Source of the DNA: Misgurnus anguillicaudatus
Taxonomy: Eukaryota; Chordata; Actinopteri; Cypriniformes; Cobitidae
Length of the DNA: 64,000 nucleotides
Assembly (NCBI RefSeq): GCF_027580225.2
Contig: NC_073346.2
Span: forward strand, 1,507,001-1,571,000
Direction: 5' to 3'
In this document: in pieces, positions 1 through 10,964 of the stretch
Position numbering within the stretch: the first letter of the stretch is position 1
Layout of the letters: every line of letters starts with the position of its first letter
Translations under genes and position numbers: made by a program
Notes under the pieces: model-generated
Told to the model about the DNA's origin: nothing
Databases searched by the model: none
The model's input: only the letters and a program-made list of their open reading frames with translations

Positions 1-689
1 AATGAAATTATATTTTCATTTTAAATTTCAGTTTTATCAAATGTTTCAAAAGCAACCAACAGTACAAACTTAAATTCAACAGTTTGAACAATATGAAAAT
101 TAAATTAAATAAAATTAGAATAATATAAATGGTACAAAAGTAAGTGTTACTTTCGTCCCGACAGGATCTCCTCACATTTAAACCCGATTTACTTTTATTT
201 TGAAAAACTCTTGAGAAGTCAAACTTCAGGATGTGTTAGTTAGAGCACTAAATAACCTGTAGATTGATGAAACGAGAAACATAACGCTTTATAAGAAAAC
301 AATGACCGCTTTTGGAATTTACTTATGGTTGAAAACACCTTTCTGGATCTACACCCGGAAAATGGTGAGTAAATAACGCGATATTTGTCAGCTCTGTCAA
401 ATGTTGCAATGATGCTGTCATAGTTTGGGATGCAAATGGTATCAGTCCTCTTAGAAAATCGCTTTGTTACTTTCGTCCAGCGTTACTTTTGCCCCGGTTC
501 TCCCGTATTATTAATGCAAGACTTAACATGCTGTTCAATTTGTTTAGTTTTATGAGGAAATGATATGGAAATGTGCAGATGTGAACGTGTGTTGTTTGTA
601 AGGTTAGAGTAATTTTCATTGCTTGCACAAGAGCGCATATGACAAAAACAGTAATATTATAATAAGGCACTGCAGAAAGTGACACCTAC
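1..689. other. noncoding, no gene recognised
   Basis: AT-rich sequence with no convincing open frame. The short string GTTACTTTCGTCC occurs near 147 and again near 466, so part of it may be an old repeat, but I cannot name a family. The hAT relic to the right would continue into this interval on the minus strand, yet no transposase-like reading is visible here. Confidence 0.5.
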
Positions 690-879
690 CGCCGTGTTGT
701 TTCATGTTGGAGCTTGAATTCCTGTATGCTGAGATGTCAGTTCGTTTTGGTGCACAAAGCATACATCGCATTATGAAACTATTCTTTTTGACCTTTTGTA
801 GTGTAAACATAGACCAAACTTGAGGCCACGCGTGATCTGCCTCCGATAGCTTGCATAGGTCATCCTCCGCTTCAGTCAT
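690..879 (-). pseudogene. BED-finger first exon of a hAT transposase
   Basis: The minus frame starting at 879 gives about 63 residues with the layout of a BED zinc finger: a W/F pair near residues 22-25, a C-x2-C pair at 39 and 42, the block SAYRNSSSNMKQH near residues 50-62, and a histidine at 62. A GTAGGT donor-like site follows at 689, so this looks like exon 1 of a spliced transposase. BED fingers in hAT transposases bind the element ends. No downstream RNase-H-like catalytic exon is found, so the copy is dead. Confidence 0.65.
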
Positions 880-1203
880 CTTCTTTCATCTACGCGCGCT
901 AAAGGGTGAAACGTAGCCACCCCTCGCAACGCACGCTGCCTCTCTAACGTCTCGCGAGACTTTCGAACAAGCCATATAAACTTAATAAAAATAAAATATA
1001 TTCATTAATTATTACCATTTGAAAGTAGCGTAGTAACGCCACCGAATGTAGCGAAGTAAAAGTAAAGTTTTTTCATTAGAAATGTACTTGAGTAAGAGTA
1101 AAAAGTACCCATCCTTAAATTTACTCTAAAAGTACTAGTTACCCAAAAAAATTACTCAAGTAAATGTAACGAAGTAAATGTAATTCGTTACTACCCACCT
1201 CTG
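690..1203 (-). mobile_element. hAT transposon, 5' end only
   Basis: The minus strand begins at 1203 with CAGAGGTGGGTAGTAACG, the kind of terminus seen on fish hAT elements. It is followed by the usual subterminal sequence rich in GTAA/TTAC repeats (about 1020-1200). A BED-finger exon follows at 690-879 on the same strand. The rest of the transposase and the other terminus are not visible, so this is a truncated copy. The family name is recognition by eye. Confidence 0.7.
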
Positions 1204-1319
1204 TTTGTATGTTCCCTGGGCAATTTTATGAGGAAAATGTGAAGTCAAATGTGAAACCTAAAGTGGACACAGATGAGAACCACAACCATAAATGCTGATC
1301 TTAGAAAGAGCAATCTCTG

Positions 1320-1720
1320 AGTGAAAACACTTTCTCTAATGAGTCTAGAAAGAGATTACAGCAAGACAATAAAGAGAGTTTTAGGAGAGACACTGTTGAT
1401 ACTAGAACAAGAGCTAAATAAAAATCTCAATTAAGTCTCAGATATTTCTCATGTCTCAGTTGTGTCTACTCTTATTTCTCCTAATGGATTTTAGGAGAAA
1501 CATGGGAAGACAAAGCTGACAACTAATTTAGACAATAAAGAGATAATTCAAGCTTCTCTCACCACAATCTCAGTTTTGACTCTCTTAGACATCTCTCATT
1601 TGTGTCTATATTTGTTTCTCCTAAGGAATTTTTGTAGAAACATCTGATAAACAGCTGACACTTAATCAAGAAACATAGGAGAATCACAACTATGTCTCCT
1701 GAGCTTAGAATAAGCAACCA
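1320..1720. repeat. diverged tandem duplication, about 140-166 bp period
   Basis: GACAATAAAGAGA occurs at 1365 and near 1531. The block TTTCTCCTAA preceded by CTCA-TGTGTCTA occurs near 1444-1485 and 1590-1625. TTTTAGGAGA/AACA-type strings recur near 1380, 1489 and 1625. This points to two to three degenerate copies of one unit. No coding potential or known family is recognised. The surrounding interval 1204-1893 holds no gene. Confidence 0.45.
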
Positions 1721-1893
1721 ATGAGCAAATAGTTTTTCCTCTGGGCAATAAAGTATACAAATTATTTAATAATTTTAATAGTATAATTGTTTAAACCCAC
1801 GTGGAACCAACAAGAAAACATATGCTTACATACTGTACAGTCGGCATATGATATTTATTTTATTTAGTTTTACATATTTATACATAAATACCT

Positions 1894-2270
1894 TTAAAAG
1901 GATAGTTCACCCAAAAATGAAAATCATGTCATTAATGACTCACCCTCATGTCATTCTAAACTCGTAAGACCTCCGTTCATCTTCGGAACACAGTTTAAGA
2001 TGTTTTATATTTAGTCCTAGAGCTTGTTGACCCTTCATTGAAAATCTACGTACTGTATACAGTCCATGTCCAAAAATGTAATAAAAACATCATCAAAGTA
2101 GTCCATGTAACATGAGTGGGTCAGTTAGAATGTGTTGAGTCATCTTGGTCCAAAAATAACAAAAATAACTACTTTATTCAGCATTGTCTTCTCTGTTGTG
2201 AGTTTGAAACAACATGAGGGTGAGTCATTAATGACATTATTTTCATTTTTTGGTAAAACTATCCCTTTAA
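1894..2270. mobile_element. MITE with TTAA ends
   Basis: The left end reads TTAA-AAGGATAGTTCACCC and the right end is its inverted counterpart, ACTATCCCTTTAA. The subterminal blocks GTCATTAATGACTCACCCTC and GAGGGTGAGTCATTAATGAC mirror each other near 1928 and 2216. TTAA on both sides fits a piggyBac-like target site. This AGTTCACCCAAAAATGA terminus is very common in cyprinid genomes. There is no open frame, so it is non-autonomous. Confidence 0.8.
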
Positions 2271-2738
2271 TAATACTGTTCTTGCGCATATAGGCAGTCA
2301 GTTTTAATGTTTTTTAATGTTTTAATCCTTGCAGCCGTAACTGTAAAAAATGATTAATATATTATATATATTAATATATATTTTATGTAAAATGTACAAA
2401 TACTATTAAGACATATAGATCTCATAAAATAGCAAACAGAGAAACTGCGTCTTTTGAGGACAAAAACCACCTTAGAAGTGTTGAGTTTATAAATATTTAC
2501 ACTTACAATATGTACTTTGTGAAATGTGTGTGTAAAATAATAAATTTCATAATATGGCTGTACAGACAAACAAGCCTCTTTGCCTTCTAGGTATCTCACA
2601 CGTTCGCATTCAACACTTTTCAAAACTTTTTTATATGAAATCTGATTTATAAATAAAAAAACACCAAAGTTTTAAGTTAAGACAATAAAAAATATGTTTA
2701 TCTTTATTGAAATAAAAACATATTTTTTTTATTATGAG
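2271..2738. other. AT-rich noncoding
   Basis: No gene. It contains an alternating TA/AT-rich tract near 2350-2390 and otherwise unremarkable sequence. Confidence 0.5.
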
Positions 2739-3161
2739 TATAGACGGGTTGCACGGCGACGTCATTAACTGGTTGCGCGCACAACCGCGAGGCAGAAAGA
2801 AGAGACGTGCATTGTGTTGTATGCTAGTAGCTGTGTCTGTAAGTCAAAATGCCAAGGAGTTGTTGCGTGGAAAATAGTACCAACAGAGTAAGTGCTGGGT
2901 GCCTGATGTTAACATTCCAGTAGATTTGACTATTATGTTACTAGCCTAACATTGTAATTCATACATGTATCACAGTAACACTGCAAAAATAAAGACAGAA
3001 AAACAGATCCAACTAAAATCAAGTTTTATTTATATACAAACAATAAAGAACGCTTCAATAATTAAGGTTGTTGCAGTAGCGGATCAGCTCACCAATCGGG
3101 CTTTCTGCCTCCTGGCTGCGCGCGCACCCTGTAATGTTTGTAAACTTGCAACCCGTCCATA
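2739..3161 (+). mobile_element. non-autonomous THAP-type DNA transposon
   Basis: Inverted ends bracket the element: TATAGACGGGTTGCA at 2739 and TGCAACCCGTCCATA ending at 3161, with one mismatch. Inside are GC-rich subterminal segments (GGTTGCGCGCACAACC near 2771; GCTGCGCGCGCACCC near 3114). A THAP-like first exon starts at 2849, but no downstream transposase exon is present. I read this as an internally deleted copy of a P-like or Kolobok-like THAP transposon. The superfamily is uncertain and no clear target duplication was found. Confidence 0.6.
2849..2887 (+). pseudogene. THAP-like transposase exon 1 fragment
   Basis: ATG at 2849 opens MPRSCCVENSTNR, followed at once by GTAAGT at 2888. The start matches the beginning of THAP zinc fingers (MPxxC...C-x-NR). 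The position of the second C2CH cysteine (CVENS) has been lost here, so the finger would be defective even if spliced onward. Confidence 0.55.
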
Positions 3162-3164
3162 GTT

Positions 3165-3570
3165 TACTATACATGGCTAGTACAAGACATGAAGTTGTCG
3201 TTCAAAAGTATATATTTTTTGTCATCCATGTGCAAGGAGGTTTTATTAAATAAATTCCCAAAAGGGCAGGCAAACAAATCCAAAGGGCAATCCAAAAGAG
3301 TAATCCAAAAAACAGGCAATGGGTCAAAACCGAGAACATGAACAAGAAACAGAACAGGAACAGGCAATGAACAGAGACGCTCAGTAAGACAGTGTGACAC
3401 ATACAATACTTCCCAGAGGAATGTACAGATTCAACCGGTTTTATGGAGAACAGACAGGAAGTACAAAGGGAAGTGAGACATGACAAGTTTTCAAAATAAA
3501 AGCCAGAACAGAACAGGATATCAAAATAAAAGCTCTAAACACAAAACAGAACACAAGACAAAACCCTTAC
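3165..3570 (-). mobile_element. LTR-like retroelement fragment
   Basis: On the minus strand the segment reads like an LTR leader. TTGCCTGTTTTTTGGATTAC is followed by CTGCCCTTTTGGGAATTTA and an AATAAA signal. The same passage recurs, diverged, on the + strand at 25495-25585, and its upstream part (CTTTTATTTTGATATCCTGT) recurs at 22309. Three scattered copies argue for a dispersed retroelement LTR. The ends are not defined. Confidence 0.45.
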
Positions 3571-3574
3571 ACTA

Positions 3575-3670
3575 CACTGAAACGGCAATTTTAAACTGCA
3601 TTTAGTGGAGCCCGTTGAGGTCCACTAAATTCCACTATGTGGAGAAAATCCTGGGATATTTTGAAAACTT
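3575..3670. repeat. fragment of a common teleost interspersed repeat
   Basis: The block around CTGCATTTAGTGGAGCCCGT and CCACTATGTGGAGAAAATCC matches the tail of a repeat that is abundant in carp-like genomes. No reading frame is supported. Confidence 0.35.
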
Positions 3671-5759
3671 TCCAGCTTGATGAGAAAATGTATGTACATA
3701 GTTATAGTAAAACTAAGGGCCTCCACACCATACTTACAGTAAGCCCATATGTGCTGTGTTAAATAACAACTGTTTGCTAATCCATGCTTCATGGCCAATG
3801 ACCCTGATATTGTGAAGGCCGATTTTCTGTGCTGATTTGGGTGGAAATTGAAATGAAATGTCTAAAATACTTACACTTGGGTCCATCCATCCATACATCA
3901 CCAGATGTTCAGGGTCCTGAATAAAGACGTATGTATTATAAATGCATTTGCACACACTCCTGTAGTTCTGCTCTGCAGTCTGTGAGACAGATCAGGAACA
4001 TAAAGATGTCAGAAACACTTGTCTCTCCTGAGACATCATGTTTTATTCTTTACATCCTTTATTTGATTTACACTTGAATCATGCTTCCTAGACAGGGAAA
4101 ACACTGAAAAAACTGCTTAGGCTGTGTCTTCACAACATGAATGCCCACACTTGCACATACCATTTATCGTCTGTCTCAGTGATATATACATCAGATGTGC
4201 AAGCCAGTGCTGTCAGCCTGACTCGAACAGTGAGCAGAAACACACAAATTCACCAGCCGATTTGAATGCTCTGAACCTACTGACTGTAAATCTGTTCTGG
4301 ACCAACTCAAAAGCAACATCTGTTTATATCTTTTCATCCAACAACATATTCTTATATAAGTGTTACATATGTATGAATATGTATTGAACATCTTTATAGG
4401 AGCTTAAATACATTAATTATACATATGGTCATAGTGTATTTTGTTTTTAAAACTATTTGTAAAAAAACAGTGTAATTGAGAAGTGAACTTTTACTCTAAA
4501 ATTTGCTAAAATTTGTCTGAGGGGTAAAGAAAGCTCTGAGTAAATGGTATCACTTTCTCGCAGATATTTCATTATTCTCACTGTAGTGTAAAAGGTTATG
4601 CCGCCTACAGACTGCACGATTTTAGCCCCGATTTTGACTCGCTGACAGGTTTTAAGAAATCGCAGACAAATTCCCGAAATCACAAGCAAATAGGTGCTTG
4701 TTCAAGTAAGTGACAATCAAATGTGGTAAAACAAATTTTTGTCAGACACCGTAAACAACAATTGTGCAATAAGATGTGCCAGTCAAAAACACGACGTATG
4801 TACACCTTATAATGCACTGTAAGTTGTTTTGAATAAGTTTTTGACAGGTTGTGTAGCTAAGGGTTGAGGTTTTTGCATTCCCACAATGACAGCAGCAGTG
4901 TTGCTAAATGTTAGATATTTGTTTTCTTTTTGATGGATTTTTGTTTTGTTTTTATATTTTTTCCCTGTTGATTAATATATTTTTTTCTACATTGCTTGAT
5001 TTATCTTTAATGTGTTATTTCCCTCCCATTCTTTTCTTTTGCTCTCACTGTTTGTGTAACATACATTTGCTTCTTTTGTTTTACTTGGTGGGCAGCATAA
5101 ATCAGTGCTCTTTAGTCCAGAAAAGCTGTCACTTACATGTAGTATTAACATATCAGTTAGAAACAAGCAAACAGCTCAAATAGAGGGACATGTAAAAGTG
5201 CTTTGCTTATGTTGTCATGATAAGAACAGCATCTTCTTCATCACAGCAGGGATAACAATTAAATGCAAGTATGACAAAAATAATTGTGATTTATGGCTAA
5301 AATATATTTTATCTCTGCAGAGAACTTACTAGGAGCTTTAATTTTTCACTAAACAGCTGCTTGGATGTTTTTTTATTAAATGTGTTTACCACAGCAAACA
5401 ATGACATGCACATTCTCTAAAATTGAACATTGTAGAACTCTCTGAAGTGCAACACTTATTGGGGAACAGCCTGGATGTTTAATTTAAATATATTGTTATT
5501 GTTAATTTCTTACTTGAACATTTATGTTTACGGGAATATGCTAAATCTGTTTGTGACTTAATTTGTTGTTAACAAGTTGGATCAGTTAAAAAAAGTACTT
5601 TAAAGGGATGTAATAGTATCAAAAATTCACGGTACAGTAGTATTTCGGTATGATGCCCACGGTACAGTATTTATTTAACCATTTACAAGAAGGAAAAAAT
5701 AAATGAAGCCTTGGAAAAACTGCCCTAAGTATTTATTAAACAAGATTGAACATTACAAT
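3671..5759. other. no gene recognised
   Basis: About 2 kb without a supportable gene. A stretch near 4600-4740 (GCACGATTTTAGCCCCGATT and CGCAGACAAATTCCCG) resembles a dispersed MITE. Near 5604-5690 GGGATGTAATAGTATC with repeated CGGTA strings resembles the end of a hAT-like repeat. Short open frames in this interval have no recognisable domain. Confidence 0.4.
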
Positions 5760-6058
5760 TAAGGATGCACTTATACCGATACTGGTATTGGGGCTCGGCC
5801 AGGAAACTACATTTACTAAAGTACAGAGTTTACAACAAACAGAAAAAAATACATTTCACTGTTTACAATTTTTTATAATTATTTATTCTGTAATATGTTG
5901 CAAACAACATGCTTTTCATTTTAAATAAATGTTCTTAATTCCAAACTAGTCCCTTGTTTTGTTTTTGTTTTTTTGTTAAATTATATGACTAAAGCTGTTA
6001 CCTGTAAATTTAAATCATCTCGTACTCGTATTGCAATAGTGGTATCGGTGCATCCCTA
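5760..6058. mobile_element. hAT MITE (299 bp) with 8-bp target duplication
   Basis: The ends are inverted repeats: TAAGGATGCAC at 5760 and GTGCATCCCTA ending at 6058 (reverse complement TAGGGATGCAC). The internal ends ATACCGATACTGG and TGGTATCGG also pair. The flanks are ATTACAAT (5752-5759) and ATTACCAT (6059-6066), an 8-bp duplication with one later mismatch, as expected for hAT insertion. There is no transposase. Confidence 0.8.
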
Positions 6059-6508
6059 ATTACCATGATGTACAACGTGTAGTGTATTGTTTACATTTTT
6101 CATAAAAATGAAAATAGAACTAGACCTTGTAATTATAAAAAATAATGTTTCAGTTTAGTTTGTAAACTTTAAACAACTCACTTACAATCAGTCAGGTTTT
6201 AAGAATTTAGTCACTCCTTCAATTGACTTAGTATTTTTATTATTATTAATGCAAATGCTTGGTACTCCTATGAAAGCAACAGTTGTGAATAAGTAATCAA
6301 TAAAAGATGATGGGTTTAAAGATGGGTCAATTCCTGAAAACAAAAACAACCCAGTAAAAATGAAAATAGTAGCCTACTTATTGCAGTTGGACCTCGAGCT
6401 GAGTTATGTCAGCTCACTTACTGATACAGGCCGTTTCTCAATTGGAAGGCTGCACGCGGCTAATCTTGCAGATCGGTTACATCCAGCCACAGCCGATGTC
6501 GAACACAC
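6059..6508. other. no gene recognised
   Basis: Noncoding sequence between the hAT MITE and the gag-like relic. The last 100 bases are less AT-rich and may be part of the retroelement on the minus strand, but no boundary is visible. Confidence 0.4.
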
Positions 6509-7421
6509 CTAAAGAATACAAAAGGTCCAGGTGGGTGGTGGAATGGAGGTGGAACCGGGGGAGGGACGGTGGGCTAGGTCCATAAACTCCAAACACTGGA
6601 GCAGAGGCGGAGCCGCAGGCGGAGGATGGGACCAGGGCGGAGCCGCGGGCGGAAGATGGGACCAGGGCGGAGCCGCGGGCGGAGCCGGCAGAGCAGGTAG
6701 CCAGGGCGGAGCCTGCAGAGCAGGTAGCCAGGGCGGGACTGGAACCCAGGGTGGTGCTGGTGGCAATAGGAACCTGGGTAGAGGGAGGAAGCAGAAAGAG
6801 GCTCTCTGGACCAGGTTAGCTATGGTAGTAGGTTCAGAAGACTCAAGTGATTCAGTGGGCTCAGAAGACTCAGGTGATTCAGTGGGTTCAGAAGGCTTAG
6901 GTGATTCAGTGGGTTCAGAAGGCTCAGGTGATTTGATCGGCTCACATGACTCAGTCGGCTCACTCGGCTCAGGTGACTCAAATGACTCAGATGACTCAGT
7001 CGGCTCACTCGGCTCAGGTGACTCAGATGACTCAGTCGGCTCACTCGGCTCAGGTGACTCAGCACACACAGGCATCCACGAACGACCTGGCTGCCCAGCC
7101 TGCAGAGCCTGATGCCTACTTGCCCACAGTGGAGGAAGACCCGCTCAGTGAGCCTGCGTACGCCACAAACTGTTCAAACGACCCTCGAGGACCATTACAA
7201 GTGAGAATGTCTTTATGTGGTTGCGATAATCCATGACAGAAAAAGTCTATCAACATACAATCGGGAAGGTGAGTGGTCTTAGAAATGTCCAGAAATGATT
7301 GAAGATGGTCCTCGAGGGACTGATTACCCTGGCGTAGGCGGACTAATGCAACTGCTGGATCCATATTTGGTAAGTCAATCTGTGACGGTTGGAAAGTGGC
7401 AAATGCAGGATGAGGACCCAA
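6509..7421 (-). pseudogene. gag-like retroelement relic with PEPSEPTES repeats
   Basis: On the minus strand, 7421-7116 encodes a gag-like N-terminal part that begins near a start codon at about 7365 (MDPAVALVRLRQG). It runs through SLEDHLQSFLDIS and ends with SFEQFVAYA, a layout seen in retroelement gag proteins of cyprinids. A stop then interrupts it. After a frame change, 7075-6509 encodes a proline-rich part with many PEPSEPTES units, then LPLPRFLLPPAPPW and repeated PPAAPPWSH units. No protease, reverse transcriptase or integrase follows. The plus strand is also open across the repeats (6531-7112), but that is a by-product of their 3n period. Related relics lie at 12318, 61845 and 63514. 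Confidence 0.65.
6831..7062 (-). repeat. short-period coding tandem repeat (PEPSEPTES)
   Basis: On the + strand GACTCAGTCGGCTCACTCGG and GATTCAGTGGGCTCAGAAG variants repeat with mixed 9- to 30-bp spacing. Every spacing preserves the frame. In the minus reading this gives S/P-E-P-S-E-P-T-E-S units. The period is 3n, so several frames stay open on both strands. Confidence 0.7.
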
Positions 7422-7556
7422 ATGCAGTTAAGGTAAGTATTTTAATAAATCCAAAAAGTGGTAACAAAAACATGGCAGGTAAACACAGGAGAAAACACAA
7501 GAGTACATCCAACATTGACTGACAAACAGGAAATGAACTAACAGGGTATATATGTA
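7422..7556 (-). mobile_element. leader/LTR fragment of the gag-like element
   Basis: Reading on the minus strand towards the gag start, this holds a promoter-proximal type sequence with GGATTTATTAAAA and TTTGGGTCCTCATCCTGC, then AACCGTCACAGA shortly before the gag ATG. The relic at 12318-13620 has the same order (TATTAAAAG, GTTTGGATCCACTGCC, TGTTACAGA). The 5' end is cut by the hAT fragment to the right. Confidence 0.4.
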
Positions 7557-7561
7557 TGACC

Positions 7562-7690
7562 AGTGATGGGAGTAACGCGTTACTGTAATTCCACTACTTT
7601 TAGCAGTAACGAGCATGTAACGAAGTATTTTTTTAAATCAAGTAACGCAATAACAATTACTGAAATTTTAATGAGTTCGTTACTCACATT
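7562..7690. mobile_element. hAT terminus fragment
   Basis: CAGTGATGGGAGTAACGCG starts at 7561 and is followed by GTAACG-rich subterminal sequence. This is a hAT-type end. It runs directly into LINE-derived sequence at about 7690, so the other end is missing. Confidence 0.5.
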
Positions 7691-9724
7691 ATGCATGTTC
7701 TGCATGCCTTTTTATCAACCCGGTTAGATTATTGTAATGCTCTTTATTTAGGCAGAAGTGAATCACTGGTTACTCGTCTTCAGTATGTTCAAAATGCTGC
7801 AGCGAGATTTTTAACAAATACAAGAAAACGTGATCACATAACACCTGTATTGATAAACCTTCAATGGCTACCGGTTAAATTCAGAATCCAATACAAGGTG
7901 TTAACGTTTGTTTTTAAAGCATTACATAATCAAGCTCCTACATACATAAAACATACAAGCTCCTACGTTGCAAAACTGACTAGAAATAAAGAACAAACAG
8001 AAACCAATAGTAAACTTCAACACAATAGTAACGACTTCATGAACTTCTTTTCTAACAAAATTACGGCTATAAGGGAAAACATCGTAGCTACCCAGGCAGC
8101 CACCACTCTACCCGTTAGTTCACTTAACACTAGACTACCATACGAACATCTTGATTCATTTAAACCTACTACAATAGATGAGCTCTCTAGACTAGTTACA
8201 TCATCCAAATCATCATCCTGTATATTAGACCCCGTTCCCACAAAACTGCTTAAAGAGGTATTCCCTGTAGTGTCAACCCCGGTTCTAAATATCTTTAACT
8301 CATCGCTAGAAATAGGATACGTTCCAACAGCTTTCAAAATAGCAGTTATTAAACCGCTGATTAAAAAAACGCAGCTTGATCAGGGAGAGCTTAATAACTT
8401 TAGACCAATCTCAAATCTCCCTTTTCTTTCGAAAATATTAGAAAAGGTAGTGGCAAGCCAGTTACGCACATTCTTGACAAATAATAGTACATATGAAAAG
8501 TTCCAATCAGGATTCAGGCCCCACCATAGCACAGAGACAGCGTTGCTTAGAGTTACAAATGACCTCCTATTAACATCCGATCGTGGTGAAATCTCAATTC
8601 TTATATTATTAGACCTTAGTGCAGCCTTTGACACAATAGATCATACAATCTTACTCAATAGACTAGAAAACTATGTTGGTATCAGTGGTCAGGCGCTAGC
8701 CTGGTTTAGGTCGTATCTAACCAATCGCTATCACTTTGTTTATGTAAACGAGGAAGAGTCATATCACTCCCTGGTTAAATACGGTGTACCGCAGGGTTCG
8801 GTTTTAGGTCCTATCCTGTTCTCGTTATACATGTTACCTCTAGGAGACATTATCAGGAAACATAACATAAGTTTTCACTGCTATGCGGATGATACCCAGC
8901 TTTACATCTCCTCACATCCCAGCGAAACACACACGTTTTCTAAGCTAACAGACTGCCTTAGCGATGTTAGTGACTGGATGGCACATAACTTTCTTAAGCT
9001 GAACTCCAATAAGACAGAGATACTTATTATTGAACCGAATCGCTACAAACATAATATGTCAGATTACAAGTTGCACATAGATGGCTGCACTGTGGTGCCA
9101 TCTTCCACGGTTAGGAACTTAGGTGTGATGTTCGACAGCAACTTATCCTTCGATAGTCATATCGCCAACATCTACCGCACAGCATTCTTCCATCTTAGAA
9201 ATATCTAGAAAATACGGCATATACTGTCTACATCTGACGCAGAGAAGCTTATCCATGCTTTTATGACCTCTAGAATAGACTATTGTAACTCGCCACTCGG
9301 GGGACGCCACGCAAATCAAGCAAACAAGCCCAAGCTAGATCAAAACGCCTCCGCAAGGGTACCCACTCGATCCAAAAAGCACGACCACACAAGCCCAACT
9401 CCGGCATCCCCACACCGGCCACCAGTCAAACATCGCACACAATTCAAAATAACACTAATCACCTACAAAGCTTTAAATGGCCTAGCACCCTCATATCTTA
9501 GAGAATTACTATCAGAATACAATCCATCACGCACACTACGGTCGCAAAATTCTGGTCTCTTGATTATCCCTAGACTATCAAAAGTGTCTAAAAGTGGAAG
9601 GTCATTTTCCTACTTAGCCCCTAAGCTCTGGAATGATTTACCAACCGATGTCCGAGAATCAGACACAGTCGATAATTTTAAATCCAGACTTAAAACTTTT
9701 CTCTTCAACAAAGCATTCGCATAA
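7691..9724 (+). pseudogene. L2/CR1-like LINE ORF2, chimeric, with in-frame stop
   Basis: One frame runs from 7691 to 9208 and, past a TAG at 9206-9208, continues unbroken to 9724. Residues about 1-85 ([30 protein letters not shown]) are the region that normally follows reverse transcriptase. They are joined in frame to a reverse-transcriptase domain with [49 protein letters not shown] and the catalytic YADD at about residues 398-401. After the stop, the proper C-terminal part follows (FMTSRIDYCN, LAPKLWNDLP, FLFNKAFA). There is no endonuclease domain. It is a 5'-truncated LINE joined to the 3' part of a relative, and inactive. Confidence 0.85.
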
Positions 9725-10960
9725 TTTGTCTAGTAAAAGTACTTAACTCGAAATGGTTATCTGTACGGAACAAAGCACTCGCGGTCATAACACAGACCAA
9801 CCAAATAAATAAATAAAAACCTTATCTTAACCTATAGTCGGATTGCGATTTTGGAACTTTCGTGTTCATGTGAATAGTATGCCATACAAACCCGTTTGCC
9901 ACTGAACCTGCATTAACGACGACAGTGGGGCCTCCAGCCTTAGTCAAACGGGTTGGCACGTATGGTTGGGTTGTGATTTTGGCGCTTTCTTTGTATTGCA
10001 AATAGTATGCCATACAGACCCGTTTGCCACTGAACCTGCATTAACGACGACAGTGGGGCTTCCGGCCTTAGTCAAACAGGTTGGCACGTATGGTCGGGTT
10101 GCGATTTTGGCGCTTTCTTGTGTCTTGTGAATAGTATGCCATACAGACCCGTTTGCCACTGAACCTGCATTAACGACGACAGTGGGGCCTCCAGCCTTAG
10201 TCAAACGGGTTGACACGTATGGTCAGGTTGCGATGTTGGCGTTTTTTTCGTGATCTTGTAAATAGTATGCAATATAGACCCGTTTGCCACTGAACCTGCA
10301 TTAACGACGACAGTGGGGTTACAGGCTTTAGTCAAACGGGTCGACAGGTTTCATTTTCTCTTAAAAATCGGAAGGTGACCCTTAGTTACCATATATACCG
10401 TCGCAGTGGGCCCCCAATTTGCAAAATCCTCAACTGTGGATAAAACAATTATGCCTCAATAGTTAGTCTGTCTGAAACTAAGCTGATTAAACCACATCAC
10501 TGTGTGACACTTGCATTACATGTGAACGGCCCCTACGCTAATATGATTTTGTTTTTCTCTCCCTGTCTCGTCCCTGGGTCCCATTGACCCTGAGGACAAT
10601 GGGACAAAAAGACCCAGTTCCGGTAGATGTGAAAGTCGGCACACCTCTGATCTACTGGTCGTCCTTCAATGTGATGCCCAGCTGATGCCTGACCAACGAC
10701 CACCGGCAGGACCCGCTTAATATCCGCTTAATCTCTGCTTAATCTCCGCTTAAGCTCCTTAACCTTGTGTATATACATGTATATCTCCCAAGGGTTTTTC
10801 CCTCCTAGGACTTTTATTTTTATTTCCTCGGCTAAACAACCCAGGGTTTTTGTTTTTTTCTCCTAGGGGTTTTTTCCCAGATACAAGACCTAAATAACTC
10901 CTTGCTTGGCGTTTTGCTGCATTTCCAGAAATAGGCAGCGGCATTAAGCAAATGTTCCAT
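9725..10960 (+). mobile_element. LINE 3' region
   Basis: This sequence follows the LINE coding region. The passage CACTGTGTGACACTTGCATTAC (10498-10519) and the runs GGGTTTTTCCCTCCTAGGA (10791) and CTCCTAGGGGTTTTTT recur in reverse orientation in the second LINE copy at 22555-22635, which supports a shared 3' untranslated region. It contains two tandem repeats, one of about 129 bp (listed separately) and an 11-bp one (CGCTTAATCTC-like, 10715-10755, about four copies). Confidence 0.6.
9835..10345. repeat. tandem repeat, about 128-131 bp, four copies
   Basis: The block CCGTTTGCCACTGAACCTGC, then ATTAACGACGACAGTGGGG, then AGTCAAACGGGTTG recurs four times. The GGTT-G/C-ACA anchor falls at 9951, 10079, 10208 and 10339, giving periods of 128, 129 and 131 bp. 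Copies differ by scattered substitutions and small length changes in the TTGGCGCTTTCTTGTG segment. Open frames on the minus strand here are shadows of the repeat. Confidence 0.85.
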
Positions 10961-10964
10961 AGCT

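Noticed and set aside
3734..3955. 73-codon minus frame (DPEHLVMYGWMDPS...) as a possible exon
   Set aside because: No domain recognised and no convincing splice sites joining it to other exons in this window.
6531..7236. Plus-strand open frames over the gag-like relic
   Set aside because: They mirror the repeat region; the minus strand carries the recognisable gag-like blocks.
9822..10216. Minus-strand frames with repeated VVVNAGSVANG blocks
   Set aside because: They are translations of the 129-bp tandem repeat; no start, promoter or domain.
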